Shown piece by piece: positions 35,257 through 44,372 of a stretch of DNA of 64,000 bases (its first letter is position 1; each line of letters begins with the position of its first letter). Source of the stretch: Mucilaginibacter sp. OK098 (GTDB lineage: Bacteria > Bacteroidota > Bacteroidia > Sphingobacteriales > Sphingobacteriaceae); contig NZ_FRCM01000001.1 of the NCBI RefSeq assembly GCF_900142915.1, forward strand, positions 1,426,001 to 1,490,000, written 5' to 3'. A program made the translations under genes and the position numbers. Under the pieces are notes generated by a model. That model did no database searches and had not been told where the DNA came from. It saw only the letters and a list, made by a program, of their open reading frames with translations.

Positions 35257-36831
35257 CTAAGCAATTAATAAATACCCCCGGGAGGTATGATTAAAATCAG
35301 CCACCTGTGTTTTTTCCCAGTTTTCGTCCCTGTTTAATTCTTTCGCTATTAGCCGGGCAACCAGGGGGGCTGTATCAATAGCCGCCCGCGCATCCAGAAA
35401 AAGCATCCTTACCCTGCGGGCCAGTATATCTTCAACTGTGCATGCCATTTCATGCCTTATTGCCCAGATCACTTCTGCCTGGATATATTCCATTCGGGGA
35501 TGTAACTTCTCCCCCCATTCCGGATTTTCCTTAATTAAGGCCAGCAGATCTTCCTTGTCACTTCCGTAAACATACAGATGATCCTTCCGGTCAACATCAT
35601 TTTTATTACCATGTATGGACAGGTCCTTTGTTACATTGGCATGCGGCTGTAGCTTAGCGGTTTCAATGGCCTTGTCAATTGTATCCTGGGCCATCCGGCG
35701 GTAAGTTGTCCATTTACCACCTGTTATGGTGATAAGTCCTGATGCAGAAACGATAAGTTTATGACTGCGCGAAATTTCTTTTGTTTTAGCTGACCCTTCC
35801 TGTGGCGCAGCCAGCGGGCGCAAGCCCGCAAATATGCTGAGGACATCCTTTCGTTCAGGTGCGCGGGTTAAATACTTGCCAACCGTCCTCATTACAAAAT
35901 TTATCTCCTCTTCCAGCGCTATGGGTTCAAGGCTGTGTTCATTCAGAGGAGTATCCGTAGTACCTATCAATAGCCTGCCATGCCATGGAACAACAAAAAG
36001 CACCCTGCCATCATCCGTTTTAGGGATCATGATCGCATCGTTGCCAGGCATAAATGAGCTGTCGACCACAATATGAATGCCCTGGCTCGATCGTACCAGC
36101 GGCTTTTTATGCGGTTCATCTTTTTGGAGCAGGTCGTCAACAAATACACCGGTTGCATTAATTACCGCTTTACTTTTAAGCTGATAAACAATGCCCGACT
36201 CCAGGTCTTTAGCGGTAACCCCGGCAATTTTTTTATCATCTTTAAGCAAGCCCGTTACTTTAAAATAATTTAACACCGTTGCCCCTTGTTCCAGACAGGT
36301 TTGAGCCAGATTTATGGCAAGCCGGGAATCATCAAACTGGCCATCATGGTAGACCACACCACCGTATAGTTTTTTTTGCAGGATGCCTGGAAGCCTGCTG
36401 ATGGTTTCTTTTTTTGAAATATGTTTTGAGCGGCCGAAGCTAAGTTTCCCCGCCAACAGATCATAAATAGTTAACCCTATGGTATAAAATGCACCACCCC
36501 ACCATTCATAATTGGGGATGATGAACGATTCGTTTTTTACAAGATGTGTTGCGTTTTTTAGAAGCAGTCCACGTTCGTACAAAGCCTCGCGTACTAAGCC
36601 GATATCTCCCTGGGCCAGGTAACGAACGCCACCATGAACAAGCTTTGTACTGCGGCTGGACGTTCCCTTTGCAAAATCCACCTGTTCAAGCAATAATGTT
36701 TTATACCCGCGCGAAGCAGCATCAAGCGCTGTGCCTAAACCGGTAGCGCCCCCGCCAACAACTATTACATCCCATATTTTGTCGGGATTTGCAATAGCTT
36801 CAACTAATTTTTCACGTTCAGTATTAACCAC
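35257..36831 (-). CDS. glpD: Aerobic glycerol-3-phosphate dehydrogenase
   Basis: FAD enzyme that oxidises glycerol 3-phosphate to dihydroxyacetone phosphate and passes electrons to quinone at the inner membrane. The 524 residues open with the dinucleotide fold WDVIVVGGGATGLGTALDAASRG (20-42) and the family box SSRSTKLVHGGVRYLAQGD (58-76); GTTDTPLNEH and TGGKWTTYRRMAQD also fit. It is the first gene of glpD-glpK-glpF. A TAGATTTG box on the minus strand at 36870-36863 may be its promoter. No glpR-like repressor is visible. Confidence 0.96.
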   Translation of the reverse strand: MVNTEREKLVEAIANPDKIWDVIVVGGGATGLGTALDAASRGYKTLLLEQVDFAKGTSSRSTKLVHGGVRYLAQGDIGLVREALYERGLLLKNATHLVKNESFIIPNYEWWGGAFYTIGLTIYDLLAGKLSFGRSKHISKKETISRLPGILQKKLYGGVVYHDGQFDDSRLAINLAQTCLEQGATVLNYFKVTGLLKDDKKIAGVTAKDLESGIVYQLKSKAVINATGVFVDDLLQKDEPHKKPLVRSSQGIHIVVDSSFMPGNDAIMIPKTDDGRVLFVVPWHGRLLIGTTDTPLNEHSLEPIALEEEINFVMRTVGKYLTRAPERKDVLSIFAGLRPLAAPQEGSAKTKEISRSHKLIVSASGLITITGGKWTTYRRMAQDTIDKAIETAKLQPHANVTKDLSIHGNKNDVDRKDHLYVYGSDKEDLLALIKENPEWGEKLHPRMEYIQAEVIWAIRHEMACTVEDILARRVRMLFLDARAAIDTAPLVARLIAKELNRDENWEKTQVADFNHTSRGYLLIA

Positions 36832-36862
36832 AATTTTTATATCAGGTTGGATTGGTTACATT

Positions 36863-36870
36863 CAAATCTA
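36863..36870 (-). promoter_or_regulatory. Possible -7 box of the glp operon promoter
   Basis: Minus-strand TAGATTTG fits the Bacteroidota -7 consensus TAnnTTTG, 31 bases before the glpD start. I see no matching TTTG at the -33 distance, so the call rests on one box and its position. Confidence 0.35.
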
Positions 36871-36982
36871 AAAATAAGAATCGCATTATCTAATATAGAT
36901 GATAATAGTAACAGTTAATTAACTAAAATTCAATGTGACATTGGTAACGCTAGTTACCTACTATAAATAAAAATATTAGCTT

Positions 36983-36990
36983 TAAGTTTG
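36983..36990 (+). promoter_or_regulatory. Possible -7 box upstream of the HigA-like gene
   Basis: TAAGTTTG fits TAnnTTTG and lies 20 bases before the ATG at 37010. No clear -33 TTTG is found at the right distance. Confidence 0.35.
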
Positions 36991-37009
36991 AATTGCATTA
37001 TAAAAATGC

Positions 37010-37300
37010 ATGGAAAAGCTACCTAATATACATCCCGGAGAAATATTACAGGAGGAATTCTTAATCCCCCTAAGTATAACTTCTTATAGATTGGCTAAAG
37101 AAACCAAGATCCCTCAAACCCGAATCTCTGAAATAATTAAAGGAAATCGCAGAATAACTGCTGATACTGCGTTAAGGCTAAGCCAATTCTTTGGAAATTC
37201 TGCAAAGTTCTGGCTTGGATTACAGGATGATTTGGATTTGGAAGCAGAATTGGATGAAAAAAGAGAAGAGTTAAATCATATTAAGCCATATGCTGCTTAA
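37010..37300 (+). CDS. higA: HigA-type antitoxin / XRE regulator, orphan
   Basis: The 96 residues begin with the HigA signature NIHPGEILQEEFL and carry a helix-turn-helix: TSYRLAKETKIPQTRISEIIKGNRRITADTALRLSQFF, followed by FWLGLQDDLDLE. This is the HigA/VapI family. A HigB toxin would normally lie directly upstream, but only 178 bp separate this gene from divergent glpD, too little for one, and nothing toxin-like follows. It may act as a lone regulator, possibly of itself or of glpD across the spacer. Confidence 0.88.
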   Translation: MEKLPNIHPGEILQEEFLIPLSITSYRLAKETKIPQTRISEIIKGNRRITADTALRLSQFFGNSAKFWLGLQDDLDLEAELDEKREELNHIKPYAA

Positions 37301-37406
37301 ACGGATATAAAATCTTCTTTTAAATTCCGAAATCGAAACGGCGAAGCCTTCTTGAACACCATTGAAAAACAAACAACAGTGAAAAATTCCAACTTCCGAA
37401 ATCAAA

Positions 37407-38294
37407 TCACTCCACCCCTTTCACATTCATCTTCAAGGTATAAATAGCTTTTGATGCCGTCATAAATAAAACATCCTTATTTACACCGCCAAAGCATAAA
37501 TTGGCTGTCCAGGGTTCAGGAACCGGGATATGACCGATCTTTTTTCCTTGCGGATTATAAATGGTAACGCCATTGCCACTGATGTATAAATTACCTCTTT
37601 CATCTAATGTAATTCCATCGCCGCCTTGGGCTGTAAATAATTCGCGGTTACTTAGTTTTCCATCTTTTTCGATGGTGTACTTATACATTTTATTATCGCC
37701 TATGTCCGCAACGTACAGGTATTTACCATCGGGGGTGCCAACAATGCCATTGGGTCGTTTAAAGTTGGCATCAACAATTATTGGTTGCTTTTTGCCTTTT
37801 GGCAGATAATAAACTTTTTGCCCATCCAGGTCTGATTTTTTCCTTGTCCAGTAATCCCGCTGGTAATATGGATCGGTCATGTAAATGCCTCCTTTGGCAT
37901 CTATCCAAATGTCATTCGGCCCGTTCATTAAATGACCGCCAAAATCAGCAAGTAAAATCTTAATCTTTTTATCCGGACTGATAGACCAAAGTTGGTCGTG
38001 CTCATCGGCGCAAGTAACCAAATTTCCTTTTTTATCAAAATACATCCCGTTTGACCGGCCGGCGCTATCTAAAAAAAGCGAAAGTTTACCATCCGTGCTA
38101 TATTCCCAGATCTTGTTATTTGGCTGATCGGTAAAAAACACGTTCCCTTTTTTATCAACCGATGCCCCTTCAGTAAACGCAAATTGTTTTGATATTAACT
38201 GCGGTTTTGATAAAGTATCGTACAAAGGAATTTCCTGGGCAGATACCTGCATTGATATGCCCGTTAAAAAAACCGCGATTAATATATTTTTCAT
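37407..38294 (-). CDS. SMP-30/gluconolactonase-like secreted protein
   Basis: A 295-residue beta-propeller protein with a signal peptide (MKNILIAVFLTGISMQVSAQ). Propeller strands repeat (FTEGASVDKKGNVFFTDQPNNKIW, NGPNDIWIDAKGGIYMTDP, RPNGIVGTPDGKYLYVADI, GDGITLDERGNLYIS). The metal-site residues of the family (Glu in FTEGA, Asn in NGPND, Asp in GDGITLDE) appear to be present. It likely hydrolyses a sugar lactone in the periplasm; the substrate is unknown. It follows the GH29 gene by 48 bp in the same direction. Confidence 0.85.
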   Translation of the reverse strand: MKNILIAVFLTGISMQVSAQEIPLYDTLSKPQLISKQFAFTEGASVDKKGNVFFTDQPNNKIWEYSTDGKLSLFLDSAGRSNGMYFDKKGNLVTCADEHDQLWSISPDKKIKILLADFGGHLMNGPNDIWIDAKGGIYMTDPYYQRDYWTRKKSDLDGQKVYYLPKGKKQPIIVDANFKRPNGIVGTPDGKYLYVADIGDNKMYKYTIEKDGKLSNRELFTAQGGDGITLDERGNLYISGNGVTIYNPQGKKIGHIPVPEPWTANLCFGGVNKDVLFMTASKAIYTLKMNVKGVE

Positions 38295-38317
38295 ATTTCC
38301 TTTTTAATCCTTTAAAC

Positions 38318-38339
38318 AGAAGCAAAGTATTGCGTTTCT
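38318..38339. repeat. Degenerate arm of palindromic family A
   Basis: AGAAGCAAAGTATTGCGTTTCT resembles one arm of the element at 33535-33618 with changes that weaken the stem. It fills most of the 48 bases between the GH29 stop and the SMP-30 start. Confidence 0.6.
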
Positions 38340-38342
38340 AAA

Positions 38343-39818
38343 TTAAATTTTAGCCTCTTTATATAACCCGAAATCGCTCAACGCAATACAAACAGCGGCT
38401 TTGGTTATTCTTAACCTAACCTTACTTGCTGTAACATCTGCGGGCAAACGAATAAGCCGGTTTCCGCCAATGCTTGTTGCTGTGGCAATTTGTTCCCATT
38501 TACCATTTTGCCATGCGTCAACCGCTACCGCATCAATGCGCTGGCCCAGCTTAATGTTCTCACGTAAACGAATCACGTTGAATGTTTTATTTTTATGCAG
38601 ATCTAAAGTAAGCTCCGGTGTTAACACTTTGTCATCAGTAGCCCAATAGCTATAACGGTCATTATCCAGCAGGTTAGCCGCACCGAATTTAACTTTATTA
38701 TTTCCTCTTGTATTACTTGCTTTTAATGTTGCTCCCTTAGCCAGGTTAACAGCAAATGTTTGCTTAATTATCTGGCCGAATTGTTTTAATGAGTTCACAT
38801 CATTTTCAAACAGCAATCCGCGCCTGTCTGGTGATAAACCCAAGTCAAGGCAAGCTCCTCTCCCAACACTCTGATAATAAAGGCTCAATAACGTATCTGG
38901 TGATTTTACCTTTTCATCCTGGTCTTTGTGATAAAACCATCCCGGGCGTAAAGCTACGTCGCATTCAGCAGGCATCCAGTATTTGCCATCACGATGTCCT
39001 TCAACTCCTTCAGAATCTTTAGTATAACCATTTCCCGGCTCTTTCCCCTCGTCAGGGGCATGTGGTGTATAGGTTGCCCAGCTTGTTACGCCGGCATGGC
39101 CGCCTTCATTACCAACCCAACGTACATCCGGGCCCACATCGCCAAATAAAACCGCACCAGGTTGCATTCTGCGGGGAATTGCCCAGGTATCTTTCCAGCC
39201 ATAATAGGTTGAACGGTCAATTTTCCGTACTTCTCTTGCTCCGCCATAATAGCCATCGCCCCCGTTTGCCCCATCAAACCATGATATAAAGATCGGGCCA
39301 TAATGGGTGTATAGTTCTTCCAGTTGTTTGCGGTAAACTTCAGTTACATATTCAGGCTTGCCATAAAGAGCGCTGTTCCTATCCCATGGCGAGCAGTAAA
39401 CCCCCATTTGCATTCCTAATTTATTACAGGCATCCCTGTACTCCTGCAAAATATCGCCTTTGCCATTTTTATAAGGGCTTTTTGATATATTATGTTCAGT
39501 GGTTTTGGTTGGCCATAAGCAAAAGCCATCATGATGTTTGGCTACTACTACAATCCCTTTAAAGCCGCCTGCCTTTGCAGCGCCAACAATTTGCAGAGCG
39601 CTAAACTGCGTTGGGTTTACTATCTGTGGATCTTCATCGCCAAACCCCCACTCCTTATCAGTATAAGTATCCGGTCCGAAATGGATCAGGCAATACATTT
39701 CTGTTTCCTGCCAATTTAGCTGGCCTTTTGTAGGCAAAGGGCCGTATGGTTTTGGCGCTGGCTGACTAAAAGCCAAGCTGCCGATCAATAAAAAAGCGGG
39801 TAAAAACAGTTTTTTCAT
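38343..39818 (-). CDS. GH29 alpha-L-fucosidase, secreted
   Basis: Starting at ATG 39818 (an in-frame ATG at 39830 adds four residues) the protein has a signal peptide (MKKLFLPAFLLIGSLAFSQ) and about 491 residues. The GH29 barrel shows YCLIHFGPDTYTDKEWGFG, VVVAKHHDGFCLWPTKTTEHN and GVYCSPWDRN; the nucleophile is the Asp of ISWFDGANGG, coded at 39273-39275. A C-terminal F5/8-type beta domain (about 360-490) may bind sugars. It should cut terminal fucose from glycans in the periplasm or outside. Divergent from the GH3 gene. Confidence 0.93.
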   Translation of the reverse strand: MKKLFLPAFLLIGSLAFSQPAPKPYGPLPTKGQLNWQETEMYCLIHFGPDTYTDKEWGFGDEDPQIVNPTQFSALQIVGAAKAGGFKGIVVVAKHHDGFCLWPTKTTEHNISKSPYKNGKGDILQEYRDACNKLGMQMGVYCSPWDRNSALYGKPEYVTEVYRKQLEELYTHYGPIFISWFDGANGGDGYYGGAREVRKIDRSTYYGWKDTWAIPRRMQPGAVLFGDVGPDVRWVGNEGGHAGVTSWATYTPHAPDEGKEPGNGYTKDSEGVEGHRDGKYWMPAECDVALRPGWFYHKDQDEKVKSPDTLLSLYYQSVGRGACLDLGLSPDRRGLLFENDVNSLKQFGQIIKQTFAVNLAKGATLKASNTRGNNKVKFGAANLLDNDRYSYWATDDKVLTPELTLDLHKNKTFNVIRLRENIKLGQRIDAVAVDAWQNGKWEQIATATSIGGNRLIRLPADVTASKVRLRITKAAVCIALSDFGLYKEAKI

Positions 39819-39948
39819 CAATTGAGTCATTTTTCGAATGGATTTTTAATGGTTTTGCTAAAGTAATTCTTTTCTGCAAATGCAGGCAAGCAAGATATTG
39901 CATATTTGCAATGAATTTTGGCTTAAACGCTTTACTTTAGCGCCTATT

Positions 39949-42120
39949 ATGAATACAACGCTAAAGTTCTGCCTGTTTTTATTGGGGTCGATGGTTTTTA
40001 TGCCCTGCCTGCTACAGGCACAAAATAAATTTATTTATAAGGATGCCGCGCAACCTATTGATGCCAGGGTAAAAGATCTGATTTCCCGATTAACAATAGA
40101 AGAAAAGATTTCGCTTTTAGGGTACAACAGCAAGGCAGTTTCGCGCCTTGGCATTCCGGCCTATAACTGGTGGAACGAGGCGTTACATGGTGTGGCGCGT
40201 GCAGGCGAAGCAACTATATTTCCACAGGCTATTGGTATGGCGGCAACTTTTAACGATGACCTGCTAAAACAAGTATCAACTGCAATATCAACCGAGGCCA
40301 GGGCTAAATATAACCTGGCCATAGCAAAAGACAGGCATTTACAATACATGGGCCTTACCTTCTGGACACCCAACATCAATATTTTCCGCGATCCGCGCTG
40401 GGGACGCGGCCAGGAAACCTATGGAGAAGATCCTTACTTAACCGCAACGATGGGAACCGCTTTTGTTAAAGGTTTACAGGGCGATGATCCCAACCATTTA
40501 AAAACATCAGCCACAGCCAAGCACTTTGCCGTGCACAGCGGTCCCGAAGCTACCCGTGATTATTTTGATGCTGTGGTGGATGAAAAAGACCTGCGCGAAA
40601 CCTACCTGTATGCTTTTCATGCTTTGGTTAATGGCGGTGTTGAATCGGTAATGAGTGCCTACAATAAAGTGAATGGCACACCAAACTCGATTAACAAAAT
40701 GCTACTGACGGATGTTTTAAGAAAAGAGTGGGGATTTAAGGGCCATGTGGTTACCGATTGCGGAGCGCTGAATGACGTTTATTCAACCCATAAATCATTA
40801 CCCGGCCCCATAGAAACTGCGGCTGCCGCAATTAAAGCCGGGATTGATTTGGATTGCTCAACTGTTTTACAGAATGATGCCCTTAAAGCGGTACAAAAAG
40901 GCCTGCTTACTGAAAATGAAATCAACGGGGCGCTGGCAGCATTGCTGCGCACCGAATTTAAGCTTGGATTTTATGATGACGCTGTAGCCTCGCCTTACTT
41001 TAATTACGGTGCAGATAGCGTTCATAATAACGCGCACACCACACTCGCCCGCAAGGCAGCGCAGCAAAGCATGGTATTGTTAAAAAACAACAACAATGTT
41101 TTGCCGCTTAACAAAAGCAATTATTCCAGCTTTATGGTGCTGGGGCCAAATGCAGCCTCGCTTGATGCCATGATAGCTAACTACCATGGCACCAGCAGTA
41201 AGGTTGTAAATTTTGTGGAGGGGATTACAGCCGCCGTTGGACCAGGAGCAAGAGTTGAATACGACCAGGGATCGGATTATAAAGATACCACCCACTTTGG
41301 TGGCACATGGGCTGCAGGCAATGCTGATGCGACCATAGCCGTGATAGGTCTTTCTCCTGTTTTGGAGGGCGAAGCTGGCGATGCCTTTTTATCAGAAACC
41401 GGCGGCGACCGGAAAAATTTAAGCTTGCCTGCAAGTGAGGTAGCTTTTATGAAAGAATTAAGAAAATCTGTACAAAACAAACCTATTATAGCGGTTATAA
41501 CAGCCGGAAGTGATATCGATATTGATGCTATAGCGCCTTATGCCGATGCCATTATACTGGCCTGGTACCCCGGCGAACAGGGTGGTAATGCACTGGCGGA
41601 TCTGATTTTTGGCGATGTTTCCCCATCAGGCCACTTGCCGCTTACATTTTATAAAGCACTAAGCAACGTACCGGATTATAAAGATTACAGCATGAAGGGC
41701 CGCACCTATCGTTATTATACGGGCCCTGTGCAATATCCGTTTGGTTTTGGGTTGAGTTATACAACATTTGCATATTCACAAAAAAATGAACTTAAAAGCA
41801 GGTATAAATCAACAGATACCATTAGCGTTAGCATCCAGGTTAAAAATACCGGGAAGATGAATGGCGATGAAGTGGTACAGGCTTATATTGAATATCCGCA
41901 AATTGCCCGGATGCCGGTAAAGGAATTGAAAAGCTTTAACAGAGTTTCGGTAGCTACTGGTGTTGAACAATCCGTCACCATAAAGATCCCCGTAAAAGAA
42001 TTGCAAAAATGGGATATGATATCACATGCATGGAAGGTATACCCGGGTAATTATAAATTGATATTAGGCAGCAGCTCACAGGATGAGAAACTTAGTTTAC
42101 CGTTCACCGTTAATAAATAG
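39949..42120 (+). CDS. GH3 beta-glycosidase (beta-xylosidase/beta-glucosidase type), secreted
   Basis: From ATG 39949 the protein has 723 residues and a signal peptide (LKFCLFLLGSMVFMPCLLQAQ); an in-frame ATG at 39880 precedes the signal and is unlikely. The N-terminal barrel has NWWNEALHGVARAG, RWGRGQETYGEDP and the nucleophile Asp270 in GHVVTDCGAL; TDCGA in place of SDW points to the xylosidase-like branch. The alpha/beta sandwich follows (VLLKNNNNVLPL, WYPGEQGG, PFGFGLSYTTF) and a fibronectin-III-like domain closes it. It lies divergent to the GH29 gene and may work on the same plant-type glycan. Confidence 0.93.
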   Translation: MNTTLKFCLFLLGSMVFMPCLLQAQNKFIYKDAAQPIDARVKDLISRLTIEEKISLLGYNSKAVSRLGIPAYNWWNEALHGVARAGEATIFPQAIGMAATFNDDLLKQVSTAISTEARAKYNLAIAKDRHLQYMGLTFWTPNINIFRDPRWGRGQETYGEDPYLTATMGTAFVKGLQGDDPNHLKTSATAKHFAVHSGPEATRDYFDAVVDEKDLRETYLYAFHALVNGGVESVMSAYNKVNGTPNSINKMLLTDVLRKEWGFKGHVVTDCGALNDVYSTHKSLPGPIETAAAAIKAGIDLDCSTVLQNDALKAVQKGLLTENEINGALAALLRTEFKLGFYDDAVASPYFNYGADSVHNNAHTTLARKAAQQSMVLLKNNNNVLPLNKSNYSSFMVLGPNAASLDAMIANYHGTSSKVVNFVEGITAAVGPGARVEYDQGSDYKDTTHFGGTWAAGNADATIAVIGLSPVLEGEAGDAFLSETGGDRKNLSLPASEVAFMKELRKSVQNKPIIAVITAGSDIDIDAIAPYADAIILAWYPGEQGGNALADLIFGDVSPSGHLPLTFYKALSNVPDYKDYSMKGRTYRYYTGPVQYPFGFGLSYTTFAYSQKNELKSRYKSTDTISVSIQVKNTGKMNGDEVVQAYIEYPQIARMPVKELKSFNRVSVATGVEQSVTIKIPVKELQKWDMISHAWKVYPGNYKLILGSSSQDEKLSLPFTVNK

Positions 42121-42174
42121 CACCAATATTTCTCTTGATTCTTGACCTCTTGATTCTTGACTCTCTAACCCTCA

Positions 42175-42636
42175 ATGTACAGTAAAGACGAAGCATCGCA
42201 GCTTAAGCAACAATTCTGGACCACCTTTGGCCAGTACATTTCTCCGCAGCTATCTGCAGAAGGGTTACGGGTAAACTGGGTTAATTATAAAACCGGGATA
42301 AAACATGTTTACTTTAAAATGCAGGCCGATAAGCGGTCTGCTTCGATAGCCATTGAGCTTACGCATTCAGATCCCGGGATCCAGGAATTATTTTTCGAAC
42401 AGTTTAAGGAATTTAAAAACATACTGCATGCTACGCTTGATGAAACCTGGGAATGGGAACTGCATGGAATTGACGAATCTGGTAAAAGCATCAGTCGTAT
42501 CTATAAGCAGATTGATGGCGTAAGTATTTTCAACAAAGCCGACTGGCCTGCGTTAATTTCCTTTTTTAAACCCCGGATAATTGCATTGGATGAATTTTGG
42601 AATGATGTAAAATATGGGTTTGATTCGTTGAGATAG
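42175..42636 (+). CDS. DUF4268 domain protein
   Basis: A 153-residue soluble protein I recognise as DUF4268: it opens with the helix EASQLKQQFWTTFGQYISPQ, continues WVNYKTGIKHVYFKMQADKRSASIAIEL and ends with RIIALDEFWNDVKYGF. The family appears both alone and fused to restriction or nuclease-like domains, and no reaction is assigned. It stands between the GH3 gene and a palindromic repeat. Confidence 0.8.
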   Translation: MYSKDEASQLKQQFWTTFGQYISPQLSAEGLRVNWVNYKTGIKHVYFKMQADKRSASIAIELTHSDPGIQELFFEQFKEFKNILHATLDETWEWELHGIDESGKSISRIYKQIDGVSIFNKADWPALISFFKPRIIALDEFWNDVKYGFDSLR

Positions 42637-42643
42637 TTTTGCT

Positions 42644-42790
42644 TCTATAAACAGGCGACTCCGATGGAGTCTAAAAGCCGAGAGAGTTCTCAATCTATTA
42701 TAAATGGATCCACACTCTGTTAGGAGTATCGTGTTTATAGAAAAAAAACGGCATAAATCATTGGCTCCAGCGGAGCCTCCTAAATAACTA
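42644..42790. repeat. Palindromic intergenic element, family C (copy 2)
   Basis: A second, more diverged copy of the element at 21841-21991. TCTATAAACAGG at 42644-42655 pairs with CGTGTTTATAGA at 42730-42741 with one mismatch. GACTCCGATGGAGTC near 42657 and GGCTCCAGCGGAGCC near 42773 are themselves palindromic. It starts eight bases after the DUF4268 stop. Confidence 0.7.
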
Positions 42791-42815
42791 TACCATTATT
42801 AATTCATAATAATTT

Positions 42816-42830
42816 GCTAACTTTGTTAGC
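42816..42830. promoter_or_regulatory. Palindrome and -7 box directly before the DUF763 start
   Basis: GCTAAC, TTT, GTTAGC forms a perfect inverted repeat ending one base before the ATG at 42831. TAACTTTG at 42818-42825, inside it, matches the TAnnTTTG -7 consensus, so transcription would begin at or next to the ATG, giving a leaderless message under possible operator control. Confidence 0.45.
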
Positions 42831-44033
42831 ATGAAGCGATCAGGAAGTGCGGATTTACCTTTGCATTATGGCTACGTACCTGTTTGGCTTGCTGAACGGA
42901 TGGCGAAGCTGGGCCTGGCTGTGGTGGAAAATATTGTGCTTGATTATGGCAAAGACGAAGTTTTAAGTCGTTTAAGTGATCCCTTCTGGTTCCAGAGTCT
43001 TGGTGCGGTTATGGGGATGGATTGGCATTCCTCCGGCATTACAACATCGGTTATGGGTGCGCTGAAGCGATCTGTAAATCCGCATAGCAAAGAACTGGGT
43101 ATTTATATTTGTGGTGGAAAAGGTAAACACTCACTGCAAACCCCTGATGAGTTAATGAGGATCAGTGAAACAACAGGGCTCAACGGTAATCACCTCGTAA
43201 AATGCAGTAAACTGAGCGCAAAGGTAGATAATACTGCCATCCAGGATGGCTTTCAATTGTACACTCATAATTTTATATTAAGCAGCAGCGGCAAATGGGC
43301 CGTTGTGCAACAGGGAATGAGCGCCGAAAGCAAAACGGCAAGGCGTTATCACTGGCATTCGGAACAGCTTACCTCATTTGTGGATGATCCGCATACTTTT
43401 ATTTACGGGCAAAATACCGGCAGCATTTTAAACATGGCCGATAAGCAGGCCGATGCTTCGCGAAAAGGCATTATGCAAATTGCAGGCGAAAACCCTGACC
43501 ATATGCTTAAAGAGATTGGCAAGCTAACCATGCCAAACCATCATGATGTGAGAGCTAAAGATGTTGATTTGAAAAGACTCGGGGCAGTTTTATGGCTGGC
43601 ACATGAAAAACAGCCAAAAGATTTTGAAGGGCTGCTGCAATTACAAGGTTTAGGGCCGCGTACGCTTCAATCATTAGCATTGGTTAGCGAGGTGATCCAT
43701 GGTACACCATCACGATTTAAAGACCCGGCAAGGTTTTCATTTGCCCACGGAGGTAAAGACGGCCACCCTTTCCCGGTCCCCACAAAAGTATATGACGAAA
43801 CTATTGGCATATTGCAAACAGCAATTCATAAAGCCAAATTAGGTTTAAATGAAAAGAATGAAGCCATTAAACGCTTAACCCAGGTAGCACAAAGGGCCGA
43901 GAAAGATTTTATCCCAAACGCTAATTTCAATAAAGTTATAGAGGAAGAAAGAAATAACTCATGGAAGTATGGTGGCCGCACGGTTTTGGGTAAAGCCAAA
44001 CCGCCAATGCAACAACAGCTTAAATTATTTTAA
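42831..44033 (+). CDS. DUF763 family protein
   Basis: The 400 residues match DUF763, found in archaea and some bacteria and without a known reaction. The N-terminus KRSGSADLPLHYGYVPVWLAERMAKLG is diagnostic, as are GMDWHSSGITTSVMGALKR, YHWHSEQLTSFVDDPH and FAHGGKDGHPFPVP. LQLQGLGPRTLQSLALVSEVI near 280 looks like a helix-hairpin-helix, suggesting nucleic-acid contact; this is inference. No operon partner is apparent, and the gene may be transcribed leaderless from the box overlapping its start. Confidence 0.9.
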   Translation: MKRSGSADLPLHYGYVPVWLAERMAKLGLAVVENIVLDYGKDEVLSRLSDPFWFQSLGAVMGMDWHSSGITTSVMGALKRSVNPHSKELGIYICGGKGKHSLQTPDELMRISETTGLNGNHLVKCSKLSAKVDNTAIQDGFQLYTHNFILSSSGKWAVVQQGMSAESKTARRYHWHSEQLTSFVDDPHTFIYGQNTGSILNMADKQADASRKGIMQIAGENPDHMLKEIGKLTMPNHHDVRAKDVDLKRLGAVLWLAHEKQPKDFEGLLQLQGLGPRTLQSLALVSEVIHGTPSRFKDPARFSFAHGGKDGHPFPVPTKVYDETIGILQTAIHKAKLGLNEKNEAIKRLTQVAQRAEKDFIPNANFNKVIEEERNNSWKYGGRTVLGKAKPPMQQQLKLF

Positions 44034-44108
44034 GCATTAAACTATTCAGTAATTAATTAAACAATTGACAATAAAACGTCTTATTATTTAAAATGACATT
44101 AAATATAT

Positions 44109-44138
44109 TTTGAATTCTCGTAATTATTTATAATTTTG
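44109..44138 (+). promoter_or_regulatory. Bacteroidota-type promoter for the small ORF at 44185
   Basis: TTTG at 44109-44112 and TAATTTTG at 44131-44138 are separated by 18 bases, fitting the -33 TTTG / -7 TAnnTTTG consensus. The predicted start of transcription near 44143 leaves about 42 bases before the ATG at 44185. Confidence 0.6.
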
Positions 44139-44184
44139 AGGAAGAGAATACGTTTGATAGATATAATTACTAATATTAATTAAC

Positions 44185-44355
44185 ATGAATAGGAATTCAC
44201 TAATCAACTTTTTAATAGGGAACGGCATCTTATCTTCAGAAGCAGGAAATAAAATCAATAAGCTTATAGCTAAATTATTTAACTTAAGGCCCGCTTATAC
44301 ACCTGTACCTGTTAAGGTTAAAGCTCCGCAGCATCCTGTGTTTAAAAATCGCTAA
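44185..44355 (+). CDS. Small protein of unknown function, 56 residues
   Basis: ATG at 44185 to TAA at 44353-44355. The predicted peptide has a helical first half (SLINFLIGNGILSSEAGNKI, then NKLIAKLFNL) and a basic, proline-rich tail (YTPVPVKVKAPQHPVFKNR). A good promoter lies 47 bases upstream and a 7-bp hairpin follows. I recognise no family. The promoter and codon pattern favour a real gene over chance. Confidence 0.5.
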   Translation: MNRNSLINFLIGNGILSSEAGNKINKLIAKLFNLRPAYTPVPVKVKAPQHPVFKNR

Positions 44356-44372
44356 AAAGCAAATTTTATTAT

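Noticed and set aside
42130..42172. CTTGATTCTTGAC tandem stretch as a CRISPR-like repeat
   Set aside because: Only two or three short, adjacent, uneven copies without spacers.
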